DNA of 64,000 bases from Endothia cerciana (lineage: Eukaryota > Ascomycota > Sordariomycetes > Diaporthales > Cryphonectriaceae). The notes beneath the pieces were generated by a model, which searched no databases, had not been told where the DNA came from, and was given only the letters and a program-made list of their open reading frames with translations. Below, one piece after another: positions 45,205-56,305 of the stretch. Made by a program: the position numbers and the translations under genes. The DNA lies in NCBI GenBank assembly GCA_026119935.1, contig JALRMH010000053.1, positions 186,001 through 250,000 on the forward strand. The letters are read 5' to 3'. How positions within the stretch are numbered: position 1 is the first letter of the stretch; the number at the start of each line of letters is the position of its first letter.

Positions 45205-45590
45205 GTTATGACCACAGAAGGTGGCAGGTCACAGGAACAGGCCGTCTCAGTGGAGACAGGACCACGTTGGCCCGGATCCAACATGCGTGGCGCAGAACTC
45301 CTTATGCCAGTGACATTGCTTATGTAGCCCAGGGTTAGGGTTGCAAGCCAATCAGGGAGGATAGTTATTGATATGAGTTATTCAAAGCTATCCGGGTAGC
45401 TTGGGTATGTTGCTATCTAAGGTATCCAGGTCTGAAGAGCTGGGTATATGAAGGACAGACTTTCCTACTGTCAGATAGATTTCCTTCATAGCTCTTCAGT
45501 CGTCAATCTAAGTTCTAAGTTCTGGATCTAGATATTTAGAAGCTTCACCGCTAGTGACTACTGCATCAGCATTCAAGACTCGTGTTTCCT
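45205..45590 (+). mobile_element. possible solo LTR of a retrotransposon
   Basis: Begins TGTTATGACC, the kind of start common in fungal Ty3/gypsy LTRs, and contains a TATA-like GGGTATATGAAGG element at about 45442 with the telomere-like AGGGTTAGGGTT upstream. An imperfect inverted repeat spans 45432-45499 (CTGAAGAGCT...ATGAAGG and its complement). No internal retrotransposon genes, primer-binding site or clear target duplication were found and the 3' limit is a guess, so this is tentative. Confidence 0.35.
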
Positions 45591-45949
45591 GTTCAAGGCC
45601 GAATCTTGGCACCGCTCTTGCTAGCATAAACCCAATAGTCCTTTGGTATCTTCGGATTAATGCAGTGCTCATTACACTCTTGAGGGAGGAAAAGATACTG
45701 TCAGGCGTGAGACCTGCACTCTGGGCTGACGGCCCTAGGACGGAGGACCGGCGGTAACGCTGCGAGGCCGCGCGGCCTACGCAATAGGGTTTGCGCCGAC
45801 TCCCCGACAGACAGACTCTATATCAATGGACCAAACGGGCGAGGAGGCAAGGAAGGAGGAAGGAAGGCAGGTTCAGTGGTCCTTAGAATCAGCTAGCTAG
45901 CTGCGAACACACTGCTTGGGGAGCACCTCACACCCTCTCACTTCACTTG
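45591..45949. other. non-coding, between LTR-like sequence and pogo relic
   Basis: GGAA-rich segment at 45840-45875. No gene seen. Confidence 0.4.
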
Positions 45950-46920
45950 TGATCCTACACCCTGACAGACATCGAGATCGAGAGGTTGAAGGACGTGAGA
46001 AGTATGATGAGGCAAATAAAGTAACAGAATATTATTCTGAAAGCATTTCTTATATAAAATCCTCAGTTGTATAGCTGCCATGGCCATCCAGGATCAATAG
46101 TCTGGCTTCTGAAGGGCCTGCTGGCTGGCTGCCTGGGATGAAGATCTTTTTCAGCCATTCAAGTGCTGTTGCATTCGTGGTCCATCCATTATCCGTAGCA
46201 GTAAACTGCCAGCCATCGAAAGAGTCCAGAAGAGTAGGAAACCATTATTGTTGTACGGTTTTCCCTTTAAATATAACTAGAGGAAGAAGATGAGTGGCTA
46301 GTTACGGAGATACACTCGAAGAAAGAGGTCTAGGCTCGAGATCCAGGGTCATTTTTCTAGATTAAACGTGAAGAAAAGTCACCAAGGACTAATCCATTCT
46401 CTCCCTGGCCTTCTATTATCCCAGCCTCGTCCATATTCCATCGGTTAGCCGGCTTGATGGCTTAGGTCTGAGGAAGATCGAATAAACGGAACCAAGGCCG
46501 TATTACCTCTGTTGTTGCTTTATTAGTTTGAACTGAGGCAATCCTCTAGGCTCTCCGAACACTAATTTCTGGATTTCTCTTCAGGAAAGCCGTTGTCCAC
46601 TTCTTTCCGAGGGGTTGAGAGTCTCCATGGATCGAAAGGATCTTCTGGGCGAAATGGTTGAGTTCTGGATGGCTAGGTGGAAGCCCTAGGCTTTCCTGAA
46701 TAAGGATCAATTCAACCAGCTTCTTTTCCTGATCAATAGAAAGCCTTTGCTGGTTTTGATGGGCTGTTTTATGTAGCTCTGTTCCTCTCAAGCGGTTCTG
46801 AAGAGTGCCTCTCGGAATACTCCATTCGAGAGAGGCTTGTTTCTGAGATAGGCCGTTTCTGATAGCCTCAACGGCTTGGGCCAGCTCAGTTTCGGTATAG
46901 GGCTTCATAGAGGGCATATA
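45950..46920 (-). mobile_element. degenerate pogo/Fot1-family DNA transposon
   Basis: Transposase relic on the minus strand. The N-terminus from 46917 holds a psq-type helix-turn-helix (MKPYTETELAQAVEAIRNGL) and the start of a CENP-B type HTH (KKWTTAFLKRNPEISVRRA), stopped by TAG at 46548-46546. Beyond the stop the DDE domain is still readable: NRWNMDEAGIIEGQGENGLV (46420-46460), TATDNGWTTNATALEWLKK (about 46145-46205), LLILDGHGSYTTEDF (46060-46100) and HTSHVLQPLDL (45970-46006), which carry the catalytic acidic residues. Several TAG/TAA/TGA stops and at least one frame change separate these blocks. I did not find convincing terminal inverted repeats. Stops of the CAG-to-TAG type fit RIP. Confidence 0.85.
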
Positions 46921-49332
46921 AAGATCCTGTGAAAAGATGAAGTTATTCGGAATTAAATTGATTGAGAAAGAATAAAAAATGTAGAGGTGGTTGAAGAGGC
47001 GGTGTGGCTGGCCAGGGGTGCCAGGAACTTCCCCTTGCGACTTACCGCTCGCACATTGAGCTTGCGACCCCCTCTCGTCCCCCCTGCGGCAACGACGCCC
47101 CTGTTCTCTCACTGGGCGAGATCATATTCCTCGATGGCGACGGCGTCGAGCTACCAGATGACGCCGCTGTCGGACCATAACAATCAGCCCGGGCTGTGGT
47201 ATTGATGGGAGAAAGTATCTATGTAATTCAAGTTGGAGCCGGCCTCGTCAAGGCTGACGTGAGTTCGCCCAATCGTCCAGCCTGCGTCTCAACGAGCTCA
47301 AGTCTAATAGGTCTGCGAGCCGTACCACTCATCGCCCAGGTAGAGCCCGGCAGGCCTCACATCAACTCTGAAGAAGACGGTTCGTGTCAACATGTGACTC
47401 GGGTCTAGGTTGGTGACGTATCGTCATCTCCACGGATCTTCCGGTGGAAGCCCTCCAGGCAAGATGTCAAACCCAACTCGGACTCGATTGTAGTATTGGA
47501 GAGAACAAGCGATAGTATGTTAAGTTTGCTTTTCCTGCGTATGACAACTTGAGAGCTCTTCCGGACTATCTCATAATCAAGCCACAACAAAATCCACTTG
47601 CACAGCTGATAGGTGCCCTGGTGCCTTGTTTGGATTCGAGCGACTGAACACAGGCTACTGTTGGGCAATCCTTCGCTTTTCAACAGCCCGAGCGCACCCT
47701 CTATCGCTCCAGCACGATCAATTTCAACATGCGGTCCCATCAGGGACAAGAACACGCCCGTTCGGCTGCCCCAAGGCAGTTTTAGAGCTCGGCCAGGCCT
47801 TTCGGATCTAGGTTGATACCGCGGTCGTCAATCTCTGTGCCTACGATCGCGTTGAATTATGAGATCCATAAAGCATCCCGACTCTTTCACGACGACGCCC
47901 GCGCGCGCTACTGTACGATGCTGCCTAGCATAATCCTCTGGGAACCAAGCCCCGTTTCCAGAAACCCAGCATGAGATCCTTCAAGACTGGCATCCTGATT
48001 CGTTCGCCCGACCGGTTCCCCCGGGGGGAAGCCGTGGGACAGAACTTTGACAATTCTCTTAATCCCAAAACCGGGGATTTCGCCAACAAGGCCACGGTCT
48101 GCTATCCCATGGAGAAGCCTCATAGTGATCCTTTTGCGAGATGATTCCTGTCCAGACTTAGGGGAGACCCTGGATTCCATAATATACCTCCACCCGGCTC
48201 CACCGTGGTCCGTGCAAACAAGCACCCGTCTCTCCGTGGCAGCATCCCTCTTCTGAGACCCCCCCCCCCCACCAGATCCAAAGGCGCGATGCCGTCGTTC
48301 CGATCGGTGGATGCATAAACATAACCTTCTGAAGGGGTTGCATCGCTACTTTGCGCATGCCCGTACCGGGGCAAGATGGACAGATCTATCTTTGTCATCC
48401 GCGCAGGACCTTCGTTCGGCCCGGCAGAGGCCCCCTTTCAGCTCCACAGGGCACCCTATAATAGCAAAGCCAGCCCGGGGCCGGGGTTCTGGGCTGACAT
48501 AAAACACCATGCGACGGGCCGGGAATGGAGATCATAAAAGGTCAGCAGGACAGGCTTACTTAACAGGTGAACGGCGGAGGTGGCTTTCTCCGCCCCCCGG
48601 CCGGGGCCCTCGACACCTGTCAGCAGAGAAAGAGGAGCAAGATTGCAGAAGAAGCTTGGGAGGCGGCCGGGGCCCGGAGCCGGGGGCCTGTTTCGTCCGC
48701 TGGGCCTGGACCCGGCTCAGAACCGAATCTCACCAAGATTTGTTCTATTTTTTGTTCTGGGTCCCGTCCAGTACTTTGGGCCCCGGGAGAGGATGAGGGG
48801 GAAGGGAGAGGAGAGCCAAGACTTCATTAACCCGGCGCCGTCCTTTCGTCTTTCGGCCGGGGACAGGTCTTGGCTTATGATATCGTCACTCTCTTTTGTT
48901 GTCTCTGTTTCTCAATTGTTTACAGCGGATCCGTTGGAAGGGACTGACTGACAGGAAGGGATAATAGAAGTCGCCGCTCGCTGCTTGCCTGCTTGCCTGC
49001 ACTTCGGAATAATCGAGCTGGGGAATTTTGTTTTCTTTCCCTTTTTGTCTTGTTTCTTTCTACCTGACACCCTCGTTTCTTTCTCCCTTCTTCCCCCCCA
49101 CCTCTTGTCACGTCTTCCTTCGGCCCGGTGCTGTTGCCTATGACTGCTGGAGACTAATCTCTTAATCTTGAATGGTCAATTCTTAACTCCTATTCTGGAC
49201 TCACGATCTTTCAACCCCTCACAACGGAGATCATACCCGAGACGAACGGGCCAAGCAACCAGAAGAAGAAACAAGGACAGCAAACTTGCCACCAAGAGGC
49301 CCGATATAAAATATAAACTTACATATATCAAG
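46921..49332. other. 2.4-kb region without a supported gene
   Basis: Starts with the 5' flank of the pogo element, then anonymous DNA with short frames on both strands (for example 47405-47755 minus, 48120-48398 minus) that I cannot identify. A run of 12 C lies at 48259-48270. From 48570 the DNA is GC-rich and from 48990 pyrimidine-rich, the probable promoter and leader of the next gene. Confidence 0.45.
48259..48270. repeat. C homopolymer (12 nt)
   Basis: Run of 12 C in intergenic DNA, part of the window-wide pattern. Confidence 0.9.
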
Positions 49333-50529
49333 ATGGCCTCGCCACAAACCGCCTTCCCACAGTTCTCCCTCCTCCCCGCCGAGCTCCAGCTCCAGATATG
49401 GGAATCCACCGCCCCCGCCCAGCCGAGCATGCACATGCACATGTTCGACGTGCGGGCGGCCCCCTCCCCAGCACCACCGACCACCACCAGCGTCCCTAGC
49501 AGGAGGATCTCCCACGGCCGCTCCCGCAGCCGGTGCTCCTCCTCCGGCAAGGTCCGCAAGCCCTCCGCCTCGCCGCCCCGCAGGGTCACCAACATCAAGA
49601 ACACCGCAGCAGCGGCCGCCTCCCTGGAGCAGCAGCAGCCGGAGGCGGGCGTGTCCCTCCGCGCGTTCGACACCGCGCCCGACGCCGGGGCGGGCACGGC
49701 CCTGCCGGGCGCGCGGGTCTTCAGCTCCGACCCGAGCATGTACAAGCTGCGCAACACGCTAAGGGCCACCTGCACCGACGCCTCGGGCGCCGTGGCCCGG
49801 GCCCGGGCCGCCGTGCCGGCGCCGGACCGCGCGGTCGTCGAGCTCCCCGGGGGCGCGAGGGTCCCCTACAACAACGCGGCCGACGTGCTGCACCTGCGCT
49901 TCCTCACCACGCCCCCCACTACTACTACCGGCCCGCCGCCGCCGCCGCCGCCGCCGCCCGACCCGATGGACGTCGACGCTGCCCCCGCGGCGGGCCCCCT
50001 GAGCACCATCTTCCGGTCCCTATGGTCGCGCGAGCTCGCCGCCGCCCTCCACGGCGCGCGCCGCGTCGCCATCGACGTCTCGCAGATCTGGCCCGGGCTG
50101 GCGGAGCAGCAGCACAGGCTGGTGCAGGACGTCGTCTTCCTCGTGTGCACGCTGCAGAACGACCTCGAGGTGCTGTACCTCGTCGACTACAGCGCGGGCC
50201 GGTACCCGCACGCCGGCATGCGCGCGGCGGACCTGGCGGGCAGGGGGGGCGTGCTGTACCGGTCGTTCCACTGCCACGCCGGCGCGGGCGGGCCCGAGGG
50301 GTGGGGGCGCGAGGTGCGGAGGGAGGCCGACGTGATCCACGGCGTGGGCAAGGTCTGGCGCGAGGTGTTCGACCTCGAGAGGCTGGGGTGGCATGAGCGG
50401 CACCCGGCTTTTGTGTTTGGGGAGATGTTCGGCGAGGTGGTGAGACTGCAGCAGGGCAACTGGTTCGGCGAGGGGCAGAAGCAGGCTGTGTTCAAGGGGG
50501 TGAGGGTGTTGGTTGCTGAGGACGAGTAG
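49333..50529 (+). CDS. 2EXR domain protein with low-complexity inserts
   Basis: Second 2EXR family member in the window, function unknown. The domain opens right at the N-terminus (FPQFSLLPAELQLQIWESTA, residues 8-27). Between its strands lie low-complexity inserts: a Ser/Arg-rich stretch (SRRISHGRSRSRCSSSGK), an Ala/Gln block and nine consecutive Pro near residue 205. The C-terminal part (VAIDVSQIWPGLAEQQHRL, VVFLVCTLQNDLEVLYLVDY) is the conserved leucine-rich half of the family. Start chosen at 49333 because the preceding 55 in-frame codons (from 49168) are basic and unrelated to the family, and a pyrimidine-rich leader precedes. Product 398 residues, one exon. Coding GC is very high. Confidence 0.8.
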   Translation: MASPQTAFPQFSLLPAELQLQIWESTAPAQPSMHMHMFDVRAAPSPAPPTTTSVPSRRISHGRSRSRCSSSGKVRKPSASPPRRVTNIKNTAAAAASLEQQQPEAGVSLRAFDTAPDAGAGTALPGARVFSSDPSMYKLRNTLRATCTDASGAVARARAAVPAPDRAVVELPGGARVPYNNAADVLHLRFLTTPPTTTTGPPPPPPPPPDPMDVDAAPAAGPLSTIFRSLWSRELAAALHGARRVAIDVSQIWPGLAEQQHRLVQDVVFLVCTLQNDLEVLYLVDYSAGRYPHAGMRAADLAGRGGVLYRSFHCHAGAGGPEGWGREVRREADVIHGVGKVWREVFDLERLGWHERHPAFVFGEMFGEVVRLQQGNWFGEGQKQAVFKGVRVLVAEDE

Positions 50530-50899
50530 CTTGAGATGCATATGGGAAGAAGCATAGCGTTTGGGTTTGATTCGGGATTCTTACGGCCTCGGGAGATCTG
50601 CATTGGGAAAGAGATTCGGAAAAGCATAGCATAGCATGGCATGGCGTTCGGTATGGGAAACAAACAAGGGGCGGGCAAGGGGATCGGGATTTAGAGTAAT
50701 CGAACTTGAAAAGGTTCGCCAGTGCCAGAAGAACCAGTGGCAATACTCATAACACTGGCTAAAGGACCGTGGGAGTGAGATGCATTCCGAAAGCCTGCGC
50801 CTCATCAGAGACCAGACTGCTAATATAAGCTTAGTAGTGGCCGAACTCCCAACATCAGTGATCTCATGCACCATTTTGAACGCTCGCCTTTTTCACACC
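50530..50899. other. convergent intergenic region
   Basis: 370 bp between the 2EXR and aminopeptidase stop codons. A short AGCATAGCATAGCATGGCATGGC direct-repeat stretch lies at about 50622-50645. No gene. Confidence 0.5.
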
Positions 50900-53731
50900 T
50901 CAAGCATACCCGTTGGCAACCAACCACTCTTTCAGAACTGCCGCATCCCTCTCCCTGTATGCTGCGCGCCCCCTCACCTTATCCTTCGCCGCCTCCAATG
51001 TCCGGTTGAATGGCGTGGTGTCCTTATCCTTGAAGAACGCCTCGATTTCCTCTAGATCCTTGTACGAGGTGAACTTGCTCAGCGAGACGTTGATGAAACG
51101 ATCCAAGACAATCGGGTTACCGCCAATCTTCTGGTCGATCTGGCCCCAGTTCTCCTTGATGGACTTCCAGAGCAGCGGCCGAGCGACACGGTTGTTGGCC
51201 AGACCGCCCGAGAGGAAGTGCACGTCTCCGGCCGGGATACAGTCAGAGCCTGGTGCGGGCGGTGAGATGTTGAACATGAACGGGAGGAGGGAGGATGTGA
51301 TGACGGATTCGTCCGTGCAGCCGCCCAGGACACCTAGGCAGACATCCTTGCTGTCCACCGCGGGGGCCGTGTACCACTCGTTCTTGAGGAAAGCGGTGGT
51401 CCCGACTGGATCGGACTTGAGGGCCACGCGATAGACCGGGCTCCGCAGGTCAGCGTGCAGGCGGTTGTCCTTCGGAGATGCAGCGTACTCGGCGAAACGC
51501 CTCAGGGCCTCCTCCGTAACGCTGGGTCGAGTTAGCGATCAAATCCAAATGTCGCGAACTGATGGGGTTCACGATGCTCACCCTGCGTGGCCGTTGACAC
51601 CAGCCGTAAGGAGCAGGCGCTTTCGCAGCAGGCCGGTGTTGAAGTCCTCGCCGGCGCGGAACTCCCAGCCCACCTTGTTCAGGGCGTTGTCAATCAAGCG
51701 CAGCGTGAACGTCTCCAGCCCCTTCTTGACAGTCTCATCATCTCCGAAGATGGACTTGACGAGGTTGATGGAGTCCAGAGCCTGGCTCAGAACGCGGTAA
51801 TGAGTCTCATTCTTGAGGCCCTGGATGAAGGATAGCAGAGCGGGGGTGGTGCCGTAGCCAGAGAACGCAAGGTCAGCAGCCGACCCAGTGATGGAGATCT
51901 TGTCTTCGGTGCTGAGGCGATCCAGCTGGTTGGCAAGCTTCTGCAGTCTTGCCGGCGGGTAGTTGACACGATAGAAAGCGGGCGCGTTCCTGTTGATCAC
52001 GTAGAAGTCGTCATTGACCTCACGGATGGTATCCTCCCTGGTTGTCAGGGCCAGAGACTGGACGCCTCGCGCGCCAGTCTTGCCCTCAAACGCGAGGGGA
52101 AGCCACCAGGTCGTAGTGTCATCCTCGGGCTTGACATCGCCAGTAGACAAGAAGCGTGATTGCTTGACGGTGATCTGACCGGGCTCCTCAGCCACGGTCA
52201 GGACGGGGAATCCGATCTTCTCGATCCATGGCTTCATGAGTGCCGGGACGTCGACACCCGAGGCCTCACGCAGGGCTTCCCAAAGGGCCACAGTCTTGGC
52301 ATTGCTATAAGGGTGCTTCTTGAGGTAGATCGAGACGCCCTTCATGAAGGTCTCGACCCCGAGATGATTGGCCAGCATGCGGATGACGGAGCATCCCTTT
52401 AGATAGCTGATGGCGTCAAAGACTTGGTTGATGTCCAGAGCGTCGCGGACAAGGACCTGGATCGGGTGGGAAGAGCGCAAGCCATCCAGCTTCAGGGCCG
52501 TCTCGTAGCCCTCGTTGATGAACTGGGGCCATACCTCCCAGTCGGGATGCAGATGGTCCGTGGCCAGCCACCCGGCCCAGGTGGCAAAGCCCTCATTCAG
52601 CCACAGCTCGTCCCACCAGTCCATGGTCACGAGATTTCCGAACCACTGGTGAGCCAGTTCGTGGGCAACAACGTAGGCGATCCGGTTCCGGAAGCGGGAG
52701 TCAGACTTCTCCTCGTCAAACAGGATTGCAGTCATCCGGTATGTGACAAGACCCCAGTTCTCCATCGCGCCGTGAGTAAACTCGTGCACGGCCAGAATAT
52801 CGCTCTTCGGCAGCGGATAGTCAATGTCGAAGGCCTCGGAGAAGAAGTCGATGATCTTGGGTGCATGCCACAGGGCCCAGCTGCCCTGCTCCTTGAGGCC
52901 GCGGGTCGTGTAGACACGGACGGGTAGCTGCTTGCCATTGTAGCGACGGTCGGTGAAGGCCTCGACATACTCAAAGTCACCAACAGCCCAGGCAAGCAGG
53001 TAGGTGCTCATGACGGGCGTCCTCTCGAACGACACCAGCTGCTTCCCGTCCGCGGCGGGCCTGGTGCCCTTCACAGGCATGTTGCTGAGTGCGACCTGGT
53101 CATCGGGGATCTCGATGGAGAAGTCAAAGGTGGCCTTCAAGTTTGGCTCGTCGAAGCAGGGGAAGGCACGCCGAGCGTCAGTACTCTCGAACTGCGTGCT
53201 CAGCATGTAGTGCCATTCCTCGTCCCGCGGCACGGAGGCCGCAGCGGGGGCGGCGGGCTTGTACTGAGACCGGTAGAAGCCGGCCATGTCATGGTTGACG
53301 ATACCCTGATACTCGATTGTGAGGGTTGCCTTGGACACGGGCAGCTCGACGTCGAAGAGCACAGCGGCGCGCTGGGCCCTGGCATCATAGCTGAAGTCGG
53401 ACGTGGTGTATGAGGTGCTGGCCTTGCCGGACTCGACCTCGACCTTTGCGGTCTTGAGGGTCAGCTCGAGGGCATTGATGACGACCTCCTTGGTGGGCCT
53501 GACGAAGTTGCCAGTAATGCTTTGAACACCGGTCAGCCCGAATCTTCGTGTTCTGCCCCAGAGGGCCCCCCGGCTTCAGGTCTGGGAGCACGAGGGAGCT
53601 GGGGCGAGAGAGGGGTAGCCTTCGTACGTGACAACGCCATTGTAGGTCCAGTCCTTGAAATCGAGGCCATTCAGGACCAGGCCGTAGTGGCCAGCCCTGA
53701 AGTGGTCTGGCAGGATGTTCCGATCGGTCAT
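50900..53731 (-). CDS. APE2: M1 family zinc aminopeptidase (Ape2/Aap1-like)
   Basis: Puromycin-sensitive-type aminopeptidase that removes N-terminal residues from peptides in cytosol or mitochondria. Three exons: 53731-53628, 53519-51582, 51521-50900. Introns of 108 nt (GTACGA...CAAAG, branch GCTGAC) and 60 nt (GTGAGC...CCCAG) join NGVVT to ITGNFVRPTKE and NGHAG to VTEEALRRF. Product 887 residues, the usual length. Motifs: GAMEN at 285-289 (substrate N-terminus), HELAH at 321-325 with the third zinc ligand Glu344 in LNEGFA, and the ERAP1-like helical C-terminal domain after about 530. I start at MTDRNILPDHF, the common family start. The frame is open far upstream (to 54598), so a longer, possibly mitochondrial form from an upstream ATG cannot be excluded. 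Confidence 0.95.
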
Positions 53732-53840
53732 GGCTGCGCTGGCGGTGGGGCTGATGTGTGTTGAGAAGGTTCCAACGTGCCCGTCTGCGGCCAGAGCGCA
53801 GGTTGCGTGACCCCGCGATGGGACAGACGCAGGGGATTGT

Positions 53841-53911
53841 GGAGGTAGAGGTGGAGGTGGAGCTCGAGCTTGAGCTTGAGCTAGAGCTGGAGCTGGAGCT
53901 GGAGCTGGAGC
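53841..53911. repeat. GAGCTG/GAGGTG hexanucleotide repeat
   Basis: About 70 bp of 6-bp units (GAGGTG, then GAGCTT and GAGCTG). It lies about 110 bp upstream of the aminopeptidase start. On the minus strand it encodes Pro-Ala repeats in the upstream open frame. Confidence 0.9.
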
Positions 53912-54472
53912 AGTTGGCCTGCCGCGAGACAGAGCTATAGCCGGGGCACCGCTGCTACTTGTACCTGGCAGCGCTGCAGCACAAGCGAGCCGAAAAGACC
54001 TGGAAGATGGCTGGTTGAGGAAGGACACCACCGCCTGAGAGCCTATCGCAGGACGGCTGAAGGGGGACCACCCTCTGGCACCCGAGCGGCTTGTGCGTTG
54101 GTGATGAGGGTGCAGTTCCGGGCGTGAACCCCTGCCAGTGGTTCCTCCTGTCCAAGATGCAAGGGCAGGCAGGCTGGTCGCACAGGTTGCCAGTGGTGAT
54201 GAAGCCGCTGCTACCCGGGGCAGACGTCGAGAGAGAGCCTCCATTGCCGCTCGGGGGTGGCCTGTTCGCCTGTGTCGCGGCCGCAAGAGAAGGAGTGAGT
54301 GACCTGCCGCATCTAGGAGGTCGGAAGAGCTGCGGTGGCAGACGCGCCTGGTCGTGCGCGTCAGTAGTGGCCGGCACTGCCTCTGGTAGGGAGACACAGG
54401 AACAGACAGCTCCCGACGGCTGGTGAGGCTGTCCCAGGCCCTTTCTCGAATCCTCGAGACGAGTGCAGGAGA

Positions 54473-54487
54473 CCCCCCCCCCCCCCC
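54473..54487. repeat. C homopolymer (15 nt)
   Basis: Run of 15 C upstream of the aminopeptidase gene; equivalent to G15 on the strand of that gene. Confidence 0.9.
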
Positions 54488-55417
54488 GAGCGTCAGAAGG
54501 CGCACAGCTTCAGCATCGGCAGTGGCATACAGTAGGGCGCCGGCCCACTTCCATGGGCGATCGGCACCGATCCGCCCACAGTACGGACGTACATACATAA
54601 TACTATGTACTGGTCTCGAATGTCAAGGTTGCAGGCGGGTCCGTGGTCGATCCTCAACCTGCCCTCGGCCAGGCGAGGGCGCTCGAGCAGGGCTCGGGAA
54701 TCTTAAACGACACTCCGGGCCGACACGTTAGGGTGCCAAGATCTGGTCGGCCTCAACAGGATAGGACCATCTTGGCCGTCATCCAGGACAGGCGCGAGCG
54801 TTGATGAGATGCGCGCCTTGTGTTGAGCTCGAGGCTGCGGGCCTTCATGAGGCCGGGCAGGGTGACAGAAGGCGAGCTGCACACGGCTTGTCTCCCGTGG
54901 GCAAGACATGGGATTTTTATTCATTTATTTATCCATACACTTATCTTCCACATCTTTTTTTCTTCTTTCTTGATGCCCCCCGGTAGGAGATACACAGAGG
55001 TGGCGCCGTGCTGGGCCGGGCCTGTGCTGTGGCATATTCCATCTTTATGCTGCCCAAGTATAGTCTGCGGGTGTATGCGGATGGTCTGCGAGGCAGGGCT
55101 GAGACACAGCAGCCAGATCAGATTCCACGGGAGCCGCGAGGAGAAGGGAGACGACATGTCAGTATGGTTTACCGCAGTCCTTCGAGGAGAGGAGAACCAA
55201 AGGCTGACATGCTCTTACATGTAGATGGGCCCCGGGTAGGACTCGGCCCTGCAGGAGGGTGGAAGTGGCATGCGGGCTCATCCACCAAGGCTGTTTCTGA
55301 GGTGTGGAACCCAGGGCTTACACAGTACAAAATCACTGATAGTGCTATGTATGCCCCCATACGCCCGCCGCGGACCAACCGAACCAATGACTGCTTCCGT
55401 CGTTGGGGAGCCAAAAT

Positions 55418-55484
55418 GGGGGGGGGGGGGGGCTTCGTCTTAGGCTGTTAGCGTATTCCTCAGCGGGTGGTGGGGGGGGGGGGG
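55418..55484. repeat. paired G homopolymers (15 and 13 nt)
   Basis: G15 at 55418-55432 and G13 at 55472-55484, 39 nt apart on the same strand. Close spacing of two long G runs gives potential for G-quadruplex formation. Confidence 0.9.
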
Positions 55485-56146
55485 AGGGTACTGTACCTGG
55501 GTGCCTGGGTTCCTCCTGATGATCCAGCGTTCCCCAGCCTTCTTTCCTCATCCACCAAGATCCGTAAGCAGATACCTCCCAAGGTCGACCTGGGGTGCTG
55601 ATGAGCCCTCCTCCCGGTGTAATCGACAGACAGACTTATTGGGGAGATAGCTAGCCATGAGACACCACCTCCTCCGGATAGCCACACTGATATTATCATT
55701 CTTGGTTTTTCTCTGATACCTGGAAACGGTCGTGACCACACCAGCAGCAGGTGGTCAAGGGGCGTTCTCAGCGGGACAGGCTCTGAGGCGCGCGGGTTTC
55801 ATCCTTCCCTCGGCACGCCCACGCCAACGCCCACGCCCTACGCCGACGCCGGTCTGCGTGTCGACCTCTCCTGGTCAAGACGTCCTGCACGCCCAGCCTC
55901 CACCTTCCGGTCCTCTCTCCCCCTCCTCAACCACCCACCTCGCCTCGACGGTGTTCCCTCCTCCCTTCCCTCCCGCACGCGACCACCGGACCGTTCTCTC
56001 CTCACGACCCGTGCACCCTCCACGCCCCCAAACGCCCCGCGATCGCTACCCGCCATCATTCTCGTCCTCGACCACCAACAACGCTATCGTGCCCGCCTCC
56101 CATCCCCGCCCTCCCTCAAGACCTACAGTTCCCGTCCACTACCCTA

Positions 56147-56177
56147 GACGAGACGAGACGAGACGGGACGAGACGAG
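56147..56177. repeat. ACGAG pentanucleotide repeat
   Basis: About six ACGAG units (one with GGACG) ending some 130 bp upstream of the SOK1/Tcp11 start, probably in its 5' UTR. Confidence 0.9.
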
Positions 56178-56305
56178 CCATCATCACCTAGGACGCTCGG
56201 CCCGACCTCGCGTGCAAGCTACAGCGACTCCTACTTAAACACCTAGAAAGACCGGGCAGATCCCTGGTCATCAGACGGGCGTCCATCCGCACACTTGCTT
56301 CCCGG

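Larger units (their letters stand above)
53732..56305. other. 2.6-kb divergent intergenic region rich in simple repeats
   Basis: Upstream DNA of the aminopeptidase (-) and the SOK1/Tcp11 gene (+). Contains a GAGCTG/GAGGTG array, three long G or C runs (54473-54487, 55418-55432, 55472-55484), a pyrimidine-rich leader (55870-56100) and an ACGAG array just before the SOK1 start. The open minus-strand frame at 53757-54598 is Pro/Ala/Arg-rich and I do not count it as a gene. Confidence 0.5.

Noticed and set aside
49168..49332. N-terminal extension of the second 2EXR protein
   Set aside because: The 55 extra residues are unrelated to the family, whose domain begins at the internal Met used here.
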